From: Chryseobacterium sp. H1D6B
Lineage (GTDB): Bacteria > Bacteroidota > Bacteroidia > Flavobacteriales > Weeksellaceae
Length of the DNA: 64,000 bases
NCBI RefSeq assembly: GCF_029892445.1
Contig: NZ_JARXVJ010000001.1
Location: forward strand, 3,100,001 to 3,164,000
Direction of reading: 5' to 3'
Shown: one piece after another, positions 26,691-34,254 of the stretch
Layout of the letters: every line of letters starts with the position of its first letter
Numbering within the stretch: position 1 is the stretch's first letter
Translations under genes and position numbers: made by a program
The notes under the pieces: model-generated
Database searches by the model: none
Told to the model about the DNA's origin: nothing
What the model saw: only the letters and a program-made list of their open reading frames with translations

Positions 26691-26826
26691 GGTTCTCGAT
26701 ACAAAATTATTTTCCACTGCATTTCAAATAATTTCACTCGAACTGACGGCTGATAATGCGAACACATCACACTTATACATCAAGTCACTTCGAGTAGATT
26801 TTTAAAGAAAGCCGTATTGAGAAGTT
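26691..26826. repeat. Dispersed inverted repeat, family R2 (second copy)
   Basis: TTCTCGATAC and CACTCGAACTGACG form the first half; GTCACTTCGAGTAGAT and CGTATTGAGAAG form the second. The same blocks occur at 8363-8469, with the halves in the other relative arrangement. Confidence 0.65.
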
Positions 26827-26894
26827 TTTGAATATGAATACCTTCTATTTTAGACACGTTAGTTTATTAGAAATTGTTGAATTACATATAAAAA

Positions 26895-27008
26895 CACTAT
26901 AGTTTTTCCGAAAATCAGGGATTTTCAACTTTTGTGAACGTTAATATGCATCAGCCATTAAAGCTTAAGTTAATAACGTGTTAGAAACTTTTGGGATTAA
27001 AAAAATAC
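26895..27008. repeat. Dispersed repeat, family R3
   Basis: Blocks CACTATAGTTTTT, TTTTCAACTTTTGTGAACGT, TATGCATCAG, AAGCTTAAGTTAATAACGTG and AAACTTTTG recur in the same order at 41948-42070, with scattered differences. Confidence 0.65.
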
Positions 27009-27055
27009 TTACACATTTAAAATATTTTCGGGGACTTTTAGAGTTAATTTAATTA

Positions 27056-27096
27056 CATTACAGATTTGAAACTATTTTCTTAAATTTGCTGTAATG
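27056..27096 (+). promoter_or_regulatory. Promoter of the Rrf2 regulator bracketed by an inverted repeat
   Basis: The -7 box TAAATTTG is at 27081-27088. The inverted repeat CATTACAG (27056-27063) / CTGTAATG (27089-27096) brackets it, with the right arm ending in the start codon. The short distance from box to ATG implies a leaderless or nearly leaderless mRNA. Autoregulation by Rrf2 is an inference. Confidence 0.5.
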
Positions 27097-27501
27097 CTAT
27101 CAAAAAAATCTCAATATGCTTTTAAGGCACTTTCATATCTTGTAGAAAAAAGAAATGAAGGCCCGATTCTTATTTCCGAAATCGCGGAACATAAAAAGAT
27201 TCCATTAAAATTCTTAGAAAATATTCTGCTCGAACTTAAAAAAGCCGAAATCCTTGATAGTAAAAAAGGAAAAGGTGGAGGATACTTTTTTAAAGAACTC
27301 CCTGAAAATGTAAAACTTGCTAAAATTATCCGTCTTGTGAACGGACCTATCGCCATGCTGCCATGTGTAAGTTTGAATTTCTACGAAAAATGTGATGACT
27401 GCAATGAAGATCACTGCGGACTGCATGATGTACTGATCGAAGTTCGGGATGCTTCACTCAAAATTTTAGAAGAAAAAACGTTAATGGATCTGATGGACTA
27501 A
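27094..27501 (+). CDS. Rrf2 family transcriptional regulator (sulfur assimilation)
   Basis: A 135-aa winged-helix regulator. It starts MLSKKSQYAFKALSYL as family members do, has the wing KKGKGGGYFF, and ends with a cluster of four cysteines (Cys91, Cys100, Cys103, Cys108 in ...KCDDCNEDHCGL) that could hold an Fe-S cluster as in IscR/RsrR or sense thiols. Its position in front of cysH-cysD-cysN suggests that it controls cysteine or sulfate metabolism, comparable to CymR of Firmicutes, which is also an Rrf2 protein. The next gene starts 88 bp downstream with its own promoter-like sequence. Confidence 0.9.
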   Translation: MLSKKSQYAFKALSYLVEKRNEGPILISEIAEHKKIPLKFLENILLELKKAEILDSKKGKGGGYFFKELPENVKLAKIIRLVNGPIAMLPCVSLNFYEKCDDCNEDHCGLHDVLIEVRDASLKILEEKTLMDLMD

Positions 27502-27535
27502 TCTGATCCTTTTTTTTGAATTGATAGTCTACTTG

Positions 27536-27567
27536 TTTGGTAGGATAATATTTTTATTAGATATTTG
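27536..27567 (+). promoter_or_regulatory. Possible promoter of cysH
   Basis: A TTTG at 27536-27539 and GATATTTG at 27560-27567 (one mismatch to TAnnTTTG) are 20 bp apart, the spacing usual in Flavobacteriia. They lie within the overlong frame starting at 27521 and thus favour the ATG at 27590. Confidence 0.45.
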
Positions 27568-27589
27568 CAATACTTCAAATGAACAAACT

Positions 27590-28282
27590 ATGATTTCAAA
27601 AGAAGATGCAGATACACTAGAAAAGCTTTCACCAGAGAATGGATTGAAATTTATTTCAGACAAATTTTCAGATGGAATTGTTTTTTCAACTTCGCTTGGT
27701 CAAGAAGATCAGGTTATTACAGATTTAATTTTTAAAAATAAGCTTCCGATACAAGTTTTCACTTTAGACACAGGAAGACTTTTCTATGAGCATTATGAAT
27801 TACTTTCAAAGAACAATTCGAGATACCAGAGTAAGACAAAAGTTTACTTTCCCAATCCTTCAGATGTAGAGAAGTATGTGAACGAAAAAGGGATCAATGC
27901 ATTTTATCATTCCGTAGAAGACCGAAAAGAATGTTGTTTTATCCGCAAAGTAAAACCGCTCAACCGTGCGTTGGAAAATGCCAGTGTCTGGATTACCGGA
28001 CTTCGTGCAGAACAGTCTGAAAACCGGGAAAATATGCCCATTATAGAATGGGATGAAGACCGGAAGCTGTACAAATACAATCCACTAATCCACTGGACCT
28101 ACCAAGAGGTTTTAGATTATCTGGAGGAAAATAAAGTCCAAGAGCTGTCTCTGCATAAAAAAGGATTCATCAGTGTAGGCTGCCAGCCTTGTACTAGAGC
28201 AGTGGAAGCTGGTGAAAATCCCCGTGCCGGACGCTGGTGGTGGGAAAATTCCCATAAAGAATGCGGTCTGCATACACATTAA
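27590..28282 (+). CDS. cysH: Assimilatory adenylyl-sulfate (APS/PAPS) reductase
   Basis: Reduces activated sulfate to sulfite with thioredoxin in cysteine synthesis. The 230-aa chain has the catalytic C-terminal ECGLH (Cys225) and also the paired cysteines KECC (115-116) and CQPC (198, 201). The CC...CxxC set binds a 4Fe-4S cluster and marks the type that uses APS directly. No APS kinase gene (cysC) is present in this operon, in agreement. ATG 27590 is taken as the start: upstream residues in the frame do not belong to the family and a promoter-like sequence lies there. cysD starts 22 bp downstream. Confidence 0.93.
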   Translation: MISKEDADTLEKLSPENGLKFISDKFSDGIVFSTSLGQEDQVITDLIFKNKLPIQVFTLDTGRLFYEHYELLSKNNSRYQSKTKVYFPNPSDVEKYVNEKGINAFYHSVEDRKECCFIRKVKPLNRALENASVWITGLRAEQSENRENMPIIEWDEDRKLYKYNPLIHWTYQEVLDYLEENKVQELSLHKKGFISVGCQPCTRAVEAGENPRAGRWWWENSHKECGLHTH

Positions 28283-28304
28283 CAAAAAATCTTTCAAAAT
28301 AATA

Positions 28305-29213
28305 ATGAGTACACATAGATTAAACTATCTGGAACAGCTGGAGGCGGAAAGCATTTACATTATGCGTGAGGCAGCTGCCCAGTTTGAAAAACCAGCGCTG
28401 CTTTTCAGCGGAGGAAAAGATTCTATTACCCTGGTGCATTTAGCAAAGAAGGCTTTTGCACCAATGAAAATACCATTTCCATTAGTTCATATAGACACAG
28501 GACACAACTTTCCAGAAGCACTGCAGTTCAGAGATTATTTAGCAGAACAGTTAGGTGCAGAATTAATTGTAAGAAAGGTTGAAGATACAATCCGCGAAAA
28601 AAGACTAACAGAACCTAAAGGGAAATTTGCATCCAGAAACTGGCTTCAGACCCATACTTTATTAGATACTATTGAAGAATTTCAGTTTGATGCCTGTATT
28701 GGCGGAGCGAGAAGAGATGAAGAAAAAGCAAGGGCTAAAGAACGTTTTTTCTCTGTACGGGATGAATTCGGGCAGTGGGATCCGAAATTACAGCGTCCCG
28801 AATTATGGAATATTTACAACGGCAGGATCAATAAAGGGGAAAATGTAAGAATTTTTCCTATTTCAAACTGGACGGAACTTGATGTATGGAGTTATCTTAA
28901 AAAAGAAAATATTCAGCTTCCTTCTATCTATTTTGCCCATGACAGAGATGTTATTGAGCATGAAGGGCAGTTAATTGCAGTTTCAGATTTTATTCAGATT
29001 GATGAAAATGACCGAATTTTAAATAAAAGAGTACGTTACAGAACCGTGGGAGATATGACGTGTACTGCAGCTGTAGAAAGCAGCGCTGAAACGCTGGATG
29101 AAGTAGTAAATGAAATTACAGCTTCCCGAATTTCTGAACGCGGCGAAACCAGAATTGATGATAAAGTAACCGAGGCCGCGATGGAAGACAGAAAGAAGGG
29201 CGGCTATTTTTAA
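28305..29213 (+). CDS. cysD: Sulfate adenylyltransferase subunit 2
   Basis: The catalytic subunit of ATP sulfurylase, which makes APS from sulfate and ATP. The length of 302 aa is the standard for CysD. The PP-loop SGGKDS is at residues 35-40; other landmarks are FPLVHIDTGHNFPE, GGARRDEEKARAKER and FPISNWTELDVW. The frame extends upstream to 28212 across the end of cysH, but MSTHRLNYLEQLEAE is the family start. It works with CysN, encoded next. Confidence 0.96.
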   Translation: MSTHRLNYLEQLEAESIYIMREAAAQFEKPALLFSGGKDSITLVHLAKKAFAPMKIPFPLVHIDTGHNFPEALQFRDYLAEQLGAELIVRKVEDTIREKRLTEPKGKFASRNWLQTHTLLDTIEEFQFDACIGGARRDEEKARAKERFFSVRDEFGQWDPKLQRPELWNIYNGRINKGENVRIFPISNWTELDVWSYLKKENIQLPSIYFAHDRDVIEHEGQLIAVSDFIQIDENDRILNKRVRYRTVGDMTCTAAVESSAETLDEVVNEITASRISERGETRIDDKVTEAAMEDRKKGGYF

Positions 29214-29288
29214 TGAGTAATGAGCAATGAGTAATAAGCAATCATTACTAATTATTAATTCCCATAATTTAAAACTCAAATACAGAAG
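29214..29288. repeat. Microrepeat spacer between cysD and cysN
   Basis: The 75-bp gap consists largely of irregular repeats of GAGTAATGAGCAAT and its inverted form CATTACTAATTATTAATT. Low-complexity spacers of this kind look like slippage products; no signal is evident. Confidence 0.45.
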
Positions 29289-30530
29289 ATGGATATATTA
29301 AGATTTATAACCGCAGGAAGCGTTGATGACGGAAAAAGTACACTGATCGGAAGACTTTTATACGACAGTAAAAATATATTGATAGACCAGCTTGAAGCAT
29401 TAGAAAAGCAGTCGAAAAACAAAAATGCCGACGGAGTAGATCTAGCGATTCTTACCGATGGTTTAAGGGCAGAAAGAGAGCAGGGGATCACTATTGATGT
29501 AGCATACCGGTATTTTTCTACCCCAAAGAGGAAATTTATTATTGCAGACGCGCCGGGACATATTCAGTATACCAGAAATATGATCACGGGAGCTTCCAAT
29601 TCACAGCTGATCGTTATTTTAATTGATGCAAGACAGGGGGTGATCGAGCAGACCAGAAGACATTCCATTATTGCTTCATTATTAAAAATGAAAAATGTTG
29701 TTGTAGCTGTGAATAAAATGGATCTCGTAGACTATTCTGAAGAAATTTTTAATGATATCAAAGCTCAATATAGATTAGTTGCTGAGAAATTGGGACTTAC
29801 CAATATTAATTATTTTCCTATTTCTGCTTTCCATGGAGACAATATTGTTGAAAAATCGATGAATACAAGCTGGTATGAAGGCCCGGCACTTTTAGACTAT
29901 TTGGAAAATGTTGAGATCAGGGAAGATGAAAATATTGACAGCCCGAGATTTCAGGTGCAGTATGTAATTCGTCCGCAGACTGATGAACATCATGATTACA
30001 GGGGATATGCGGGAGAAGTAATTTCTGGGGTGTATAAAAAAGGAGACGAGATCACGGTTCTTCCACAGCATATTACTACCAAGATCTCAAAAATTGAAAC
30101 CGGCGGGAAAGAAGTTGATTTTGTTTTTGCCAATCAGCCGGCTGTTTTACATATTGAAAATAATATTGACATCAGCAGAGGAGATTTTCTTGTGAAAACC
30201 GACAGTCTTCCGAAAGTTGAGAATGAGATTGAAGCGGTAGTCTGCTGGCTGGATAAAAAAGAACTGAATGAAGAGAGCAAATATTTTATACAGCATAAAA
30301 GCAGGATTTTAAAAGCAGTCATTAAAGAGATTGAATATAAAATTGATGTCAATACTCTTGAAAGAACATCCGTTACGGAAAGCATAAAGCTTAATGAAGT
30401 AGTAAAAGTCCGTTTAAAAACAGCTTCTCCATTGGTTTTTGACAGTTTTGAAGACAATAGAGCGACAGGAAATGCCATATTGGTAGATGAAACAAGTAAC
30501 GCAACAGTGGGAGCTGTAATGATCTTATAA
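29289..30530 (+). CDS. cysN: Sulfate adenylyltransferase subunit 1 (GTPase)
   Basis: The GTPase subunit that drives APS formation by CysD. It is an EF-Tu-like protein: G1 GSVDDGKST (10-18), G3 DAPGH, and G4 NKMD, followed by two beta-barrel domains. At 413 aa it is shorter than the E. coli subunit, and there is no C-terminal APS-kinase fusion (CysNC), as expected beside an APS-type CysH. The next gene begins 1 bp after its stop, so translation is probably coupled. Confidence 0.96.
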   Translation: MDILRFITAGSVDDGKSTLIGRLLYDSKNILIDQLEALEKQSKNKNADGVDLAILTDGLRAEREQGITIDVAYRYFSTPKRKFIIADAPGHIQYTRNMITGASNSQLIVILIDARQGVIEQTRRHSIIASLLKMKNVVVAVNKMDLVDYSEEIFNDIKAQYRLVAEKLGLTNINYFPISAFHGDNIVEKSMNTSWYEGPALLDYLENVEIREDENIDSPRFQVQYVIRPQTDEHHDYRGYAGEVISGVYKKGDEITVLPQHITTKISKIETGGKEVDFVFANQPAVLHIENNIDISRGDFLVKTDSLPKVENEIEAVVCWLDKKELNEESKYFIQHKSRILKAVIKEIEYKIDVNTLERTSVTESIKLNEVVKVRLKTASPLVFDSFEDNRATGNAILVDETSNATVGAVMIL

Positions 30531-30531
30531 T

Positions 30532-31419
30532 ATGGTAATCTCAAGAAAAGTTCAGATAAGATTAAATGTCTTTTTCGTTACAGTTGCCCTTTTGCTGGCT
30601 GTTGTTTTTTCAATGTACAGCTTAGGGTATCTGGATGAACTTTTAGTGATTCTTGCTAAAGATAATTCCATTTTTTACTGGATGCTTTTGGTCGGATTTT
30701 TAGCTGAAATAGTTGCCGGTTCAATGGGGATGGGATATGGCGTCATATGTACCACGACACTTCTATTTCTGAATATTCCGCCGCATATTGTAAGTGCAAG
30801 TATTCACTCAGCGGAAAGTTTTACAACGGCTGCTGGAAGTATAAGCCATATAAAACTTAAAAATGTAAGTAAAAGCCTTGTTAAAAAATTAGCCGTTCCT
30901 GCAGTTATAGGAGCTGTGTTAGGGGCTTTGTCTCTTACTTATTTAGGAGAATATTATTCGAAAATTACTAAAACGGTTATTGCCTTTTATACGTTATATC
31001 TTGGAATCCAGATTTTATCAAATGCTTTCAAACCAAAACAGAATAAAGCACTGAAAAGGAAAACAAATTTAACAAGATTAGGATTGATCGGCGGTTTCAT
31101 AGATTCTTTTGCCGGAGGGGGCTGGGGGCCTTTGGTAACCGGTACTCTGATAAAAAATGCTTTTACCCCAAGATTTGCAGTGGGAAGCTCAACGGTAGCT
31201 AAATTTATTTTAACGATAACTGCCGCAGTTACCTTCTTTTTTACACTGGGAATCCAGCATTGGAATATCATTCTCGGGCTTTTGATCGGCGGGATTGTTA
31301 CCGCTCCATTTTCCGCGATGCTTACGGCTAAACTGCCGGTGAAAAAAATGTTTATTGTGATAGGAACGTTAGTCATTGTAATGAGCTGTATTACTATTTA
31401 TAAATCTGTTTTTAGTTAA
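30532..31419 (+). CDS. Sulfite exporter TauE/SafE family membrane protein
   Basis: A 295-aa TSUP permease with about eight hydrophobic segments. The two half-repeats show the family signatures GFLAEIVAGSMGMGYGVI and GLIGGFIDSFAGGGWGPLVTGTL. Family members move sulfite, sulfate, taurine-derived or other sulfur anions. Its position directly after cysN makes transport of sulfate into, or sulfite out of, the assimilation pathway likely, but direction and substrate are inferred from context only. Confidence 0.88.
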   Translation: MVISRKVQIRLNVFFVTVALLLAVVFSMYSLGYLDELLVILAKDNSIFYWMLLVGFLAEIVAGSMGMGYGVICTTTLLFLNIPPHIVSASIHSAESFTTAAGSISHIKLKNVSKSLVKKLAVPAVIGAVLGALSLTYLGEYYSKITKTVIAFYTLYLGIQILSNAFKPKQNKALKRKTNLTRLGLIGGFIDSFAGGGWGPLVTGTLIKNAFTPRFAVGSSTVAKFILTITAAVTFFFTLGIQHWNIILGLLIGGIVTAPFSAMLTAKLPVKKMFIVIGTLVIVMSCITIYKSVFS

Positions 31420-31493
31420 AGAATTGTTATTTGTGGAAAATAAAGGAATTTGAATTTGAAAATATTTTATTTTTACAGCCTAAAAAATAGAGT

Positions 31494-31784
31494 ATGAATT
31501 TACATATAGTAGCCCTTTTCAAGTTTAATGAAAACTATTTGATGGAGGCAGTAGAGCTGTTTCAGACTTTAGTGAGAGAGACAAGAAAAGAAAATGGTTG
31601 TCTGCAGTATGACCTTATTGAAGATAAAGACAATAAAGGAACTTTTTTCCTGATAGAATTATGGGAAAGTGTTGAACATCACAACGGGCATATCGGCCAG
31701 GATCATCTTTTAAATTTCCGTAAAGAGACTTCCAGAATGACGGTAAGCACTGCTGAAGTCTACAAAGGATTTAAAATATATTAA
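31494..31784 (+). CDS. Putative quinol monooxygenase (ABM domain, YgiN-like)
   Basis: A 96-aa ferredoxin-like fold protein of the antibiotic biosynthesis monooxygenase family (LHIVALFKFNENYLMEAVELF, then RKENGCLQYDLIEDKDNKGTFFLIELWES). YgiN-type members oxidise quinols; IsdG-type members of the same fold degrade heme, but the Asn/His/Trp heme set is not evident. It is followed by a strong terminator. It is adjacent to, but not in an operon with, the heme cluster. Confidence 0.85.
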   Translation: MNLHIVALFKFNENYLMEAVELFQTLVRETRKENGCLQYDLIEDKDNKGTFFLIELWESVEHHNGHIGQDHLLNFRKETSRMTVSTAEVYKGFKIY

Positions 31785-31810
31785 ACTGAACATATTGAGT
31801 TTAAAAATTT

Positions 31811-31843
31811 AAAAGGCTGTTTACCATTTGTAAGCAGCCTTTT
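31811..31843. terminator. Bidirectional terminator between convergent genes
   Basis: The stem AAAAGGCTG / CAGCCTTTT, extended by TTTAC / GTAAG, lies between the ABM gene and the HmuY-like gene on the other strand. Confidence 0.8.
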
Positions 31844-31876
31844 ATTAGAAAAAATAGAAAGTATTAAAATTTAAAA

Positions 31877-33157
31877 TTATTTTACAATAAGTTTTTTAGT
31901 CTGTGTCTGATCTCCAAATGTGATTTTAACAAGATAATTTCCTGAGGTAAGATGAGATAAATTAAGATCCTGCTTATAGAAACCAGTTTGGTTTGTCAGT
32001 TCAGTTTCGTATACCTTTTTACCAGTAAGGTCATACACCTGAACATTGCCCTTATTGTTTGTTTTTTCTTTTACATCAAATAAAACAGTTACTTTTTTAT
32101 CAGCATTTGTAGGGTTTGGATACATTCCAAACGAAGCTTTCTTACCGATTTCTGTAGTTCCCAGAACAGATGTAATATTTTTATATTTAAAATACATATT
32201 ACCTGTTGATGCTCCTCCGTTTTGCGTGAAGTACATTCTGTAGTAATCTGAACCTTGTTTTACATAATAAACGGCATCCGAGTATACTCCTGATGTCGGC
32301 TTCCAAGAATGTCCTATTGTTGTAATATTATTTGAAAATGCTGTAGAAGCAGGCAGAACAGCCAGTGCTCCGGTTTCCTGAGTTTCAGGCTGTACTTTAG
32401 CAATAGAAACTGTAGGACTTTGAACAACTCCTGACAATCTGTACATCATAATATTGGCATAAAAAGACCAGTATCTTGTAAACATCAGATCCCAATTAGC
32501 TTTTGGCGGTTCAAGATTAGCAACTTTATCTCCTGTTGTAAAGGAGAAATAATTGAAGTAAGCATCATCAGTTCCGTTAGCTATAGTTTTTGTCTGTGTT
32601 GCATCCCAAGAAGAAGTTGCGGTATTCCATTTTGCATATTTAAAAGTGTATCCTCCATAATAATCATCAATCATGAATTTTACATAAGCTCCTGTGCTCA
32701 GATATTTCAGGATAAAAATCACTTTTCCTTCTACATGGTGGTTGGCTCCATTATATTCTCCCCATCCATAGGTGGCGGTACCCTGCTCAAATGCTCCATC
32801 ATAAAGGTCATTAGTCTGATCAGGATTGTAAAGAGGTGCGCCGTAAGTGCTGGTATCATTTGTAGTAATAGTATTCCAGTTTACAGGATTATTAGAAGCC
32901 TGATACACTTCAATGTTTTGAGCATCATTAATTCTTGTTCCGAATCCGAAAGTTGCATTTCTATAAAAAGCCACATCCCATGAATCTGCAGGCTGTGATA
33001 CAATAGTGTTAGCACTAAAATCAAAAAATACGCGGTTTTGATAATTAGGTCCAGTAGTCAAATTTACTGTTGTATATCCATTAGCATCTGTTTGAGCTAA
33101 AATAGTCTGCTGAATACTCAAAGTAAGCATTGAAGCCAAAAGTAACTTTGTTCTCAT
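31877..33157 (-). CDS. HmuY-like secreted protein with T9SS type A sorting domain
   Basis: A 426-aa exported protein. After the signal peptide (LLASMLTLSIQQTILAQ) come about 230 residues with the HmuY-type pattern: PADSWDVAFYRN followed by FGTRIN, then YFNYFSFTTGDKV and KANWDLMFTRYW. HmuY proteins capture heme for a TonB receptor. The last 85 residues are a T9SS sorting domain (FGMYPNPTNADKKV...LVKITFGDQTQTKKLIVK in outline), so it is sent through the outer membrane and attached or released. Its promoter carries the same Fur-box-like dyad as the divergent heme-receptor region, so iron control is likely. Confidence 0.82.
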   Translation of the reverse strand: MRTKLLLASMLTLSIQQTILAQTDANGYTTVNLTTGPNYQNRVFFDFSANTIVSQPADSWDVAFYRNATFGFGTRINDAQNIEVYQASNNPVNWNTITTNDTSTYGAPLYNPDQTNDLYDGAFEQGTATYGWGEYNGANHHVEGKVIFILKYLSTGAYVKFMIDDYYGGYTFKYAKWNTATSSWDATQTKTIANGTDDAYFNYFSFTTGDKVANLEPPKANWDLMFTRYWSFYANIMMYRLSGVVQSPTVSIAKVQPETQETGALAVLPASTAFSNNITTIGHSWKPTSGVYSDAVYYVKQGSDYYRMYFTQNGGASTGNMYFKYKNITSVLGTTEIGKKASFGMYPNPTNADKKVTVLFDVKEKTNNKGNVQVYDLTGKKVYETELTNQTGFYKQDLNLSHLTSGNYLVKITFGDQTQTKKLIVK

Positions 33158-33187
33158 AATTTTAATAGTATTTTTTTAGATTCTTAT

Positions 33188-33237
33188 TTAGAATGATTCT
33201 ACAAAAGTAATTATTTATTTTTAATGAGTCTAAATAA
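33188..33237 (-). promoter_or_regulatory. Promoter with Fur-box-like dyad, HmuY-like T9SS gene
   Basis: TAGAAT-G-ATTCTA (33189-33201) directly abuts a minus-strand -7 box TACTTTTG (33202-33209). A second element TCTAAATAA (33229-33237) mirrors TTATTTAGA (33184-33192). The same arrangement occurs at 34167-34224. Confidence 0.65.
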
Positions 33238-33378
33238 AAACATGATTTTTATCTGGTTTTATTATTTTTAAATAACAATGCTGCTTCCTTTGGTATATTG
33301 CAGTAAATAGTATAAATAAAAAGCTGGTCTATGAATTTCACAGCCAGCCTTTATAATTTTTAAAGTTTGAGTTTAATC

Positions 33379-34158
33379 TTACTTTTTAATGAATTTTGAT
33401 TTTGTTATGGCCCCTTCGTTCCCTTCCACAGTGATATAGTAAACTCCGGTGTGAAGCTGGCTGATATCGAATCTTTGGTTATTTAATTTCCCTTCTGCTA
33501 CTTTTTGTCCGCCAGCGCTGTAAACCTGAATGCTTTTAGGATCTTTTTTAGTAACAAACTGCAATGCTGTATTTTCTTGATTGACAGCAAATTTAATATT
33601 GTCAGAATTTTTTACATTATCAGAAACTCCTAAAGTAGCAGTATTATATACAACGTTATCAATTAGAATTGCGGCATGTGCTACATTTCCGATAAATTTA
33701 AAAGCGATATACTGAGAAGAAGAAGCAGGAACAGTATAGCTTAGTGTCTGCAGCGTTGTAGATGTTAATGTAACCGCATTTCCAAGTGGAGTGAATGTAG
33801 ACATATCAGTGTTTGAAGCTACTAAGCCAGCCTGAATTGATCCTTCGCCCCCAGAACCAGTTGTCAAAGCTGTCGAGAAAGACAAAGTTTTTGATCCGTT
33901 TGGAGCTGCGATTTGTGGAGTAACTGCATAAAATGCAATATTTGGTGAGAAAAATGTATAGGCCTGAAGGTATTTATTTCCTGCAGGAGCATCAGGATAT
34001 ATTCTTTGTCCGCTTAATACGCTTGTCCATCCATTTTGTGGCAGAGGGTTAGCTGATCCAGTATTAAAAGAATCAAAACTTTCATTAATTGATGCTAATT
34101 GTGCATTTGCTGTAATTGAAGAAAATGCTAAAGCTGTGAAAAGTAGTTTTAATTTCAT
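33379..34158 (-). CDS. T9SS-sorted secreted protein, choice-of-anchor J type
   Basis: A 259-aa exported protein with a signal peptide (LLFTALAFSSITANAQ). The body opens SINESFDSF and continues with a jelly-roll-like domain (QNGWTSVLSG, SKTLSFSTAL, YIAFKFIGN, AILIDNVVYN), the choice-of-anchor J pattern. A T9SS sorting domain ends it (IQVYSAGGQKVAEGKLNNQRFDIS in outline). It lies back-to-back with the TonB receptor gene and shares its Fur-box-like control region, so a role in heme or iron uptake is plausible but not shown by the domain. Confidence 0.8.
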   Translation of the reverse strand: MKLKLLFTALAFSSITANAQLASINESFDSFNTGSANPLPQNGWTSVLSGQRIYPDAPAGNKYLQAYTFFSPNIAFYAVTPQIAAPNGSKTLSFSTALTTGSGGEGSIQAGLVASNTDMSTFTPLGNAVTLTSTTLQTLSYTVPASSSQYIAFKFIGNVAHAAILIDNVVYNTATLGVSDNVKNSDNIKFAVNQENTALQFVTKKDPKSIQVYSAGGQKVAEGKLNNQRFDISQLHTGVYYITVEGNEGAITKSKFIKK

Positions 34159-34166
34159 AACGTTAT

Positions 34167-34235
34167 CTTTATTTAGAATTATTCTACAAAAATAACTAAT
34201 TATTTTTACTTGTTCTAAATAAAGCTCTATATTTG
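34167..34235. promoter_or_regulatory. Divergent control region with Fur-box-like dyads
   Basis: Between the T9SS gene (minus) and the TonB receptor gene (plus): TAGAAT-T-ATTCTA (34174-34186) abuts the minus-strand -7 box TATTTTTG (34187-34194). TTCTAAATAAAG (34213-34224) lies just upstream of the plus-strand -7 box TATATTTG (34228-34235). CTTTATTTAGAA (34167-34178) and TTCTAAATAAAG form a perfect 12-bp inverted repeat. The 6-1-6 dyad has the architecture of Fur boxes. Confidence 0.7.
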
Positions 34236-34254
34236 TCGAAAATTTTTTGCGTCT

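Larger units (their letters stand above)
26470..27093. other. Gene-free gap with two dispersed repeats and the Rrf2 promoter
   Basis: The 624-bp stretch holds an R2 element (26691-26826), an R3 element (26895-27008) and the promoter of the Rrf2 regulator at the right end. The first 200 bp are AT-rich with an AACGCAAAGACAC segment at about 26584 that resembles other Bacteroidota dispersed repeats. No coding sequence is evident. Confidence 0.55.

Noticed and set aside
28212..28304. N-terminal extension of CysD overlapping cysH
   Set aside because: The first 31 residues are out-of-frame cysH sequence; the family begins at MSTHRLNYLEQ.
31494..31784. IsdG-type heme oxygenase
   Set aside because: The gene lies next to the heme locus and has the right fold, but the typical Asn/His/Trp heme-site residues are not evident and it is separated from the locus by a terminator.
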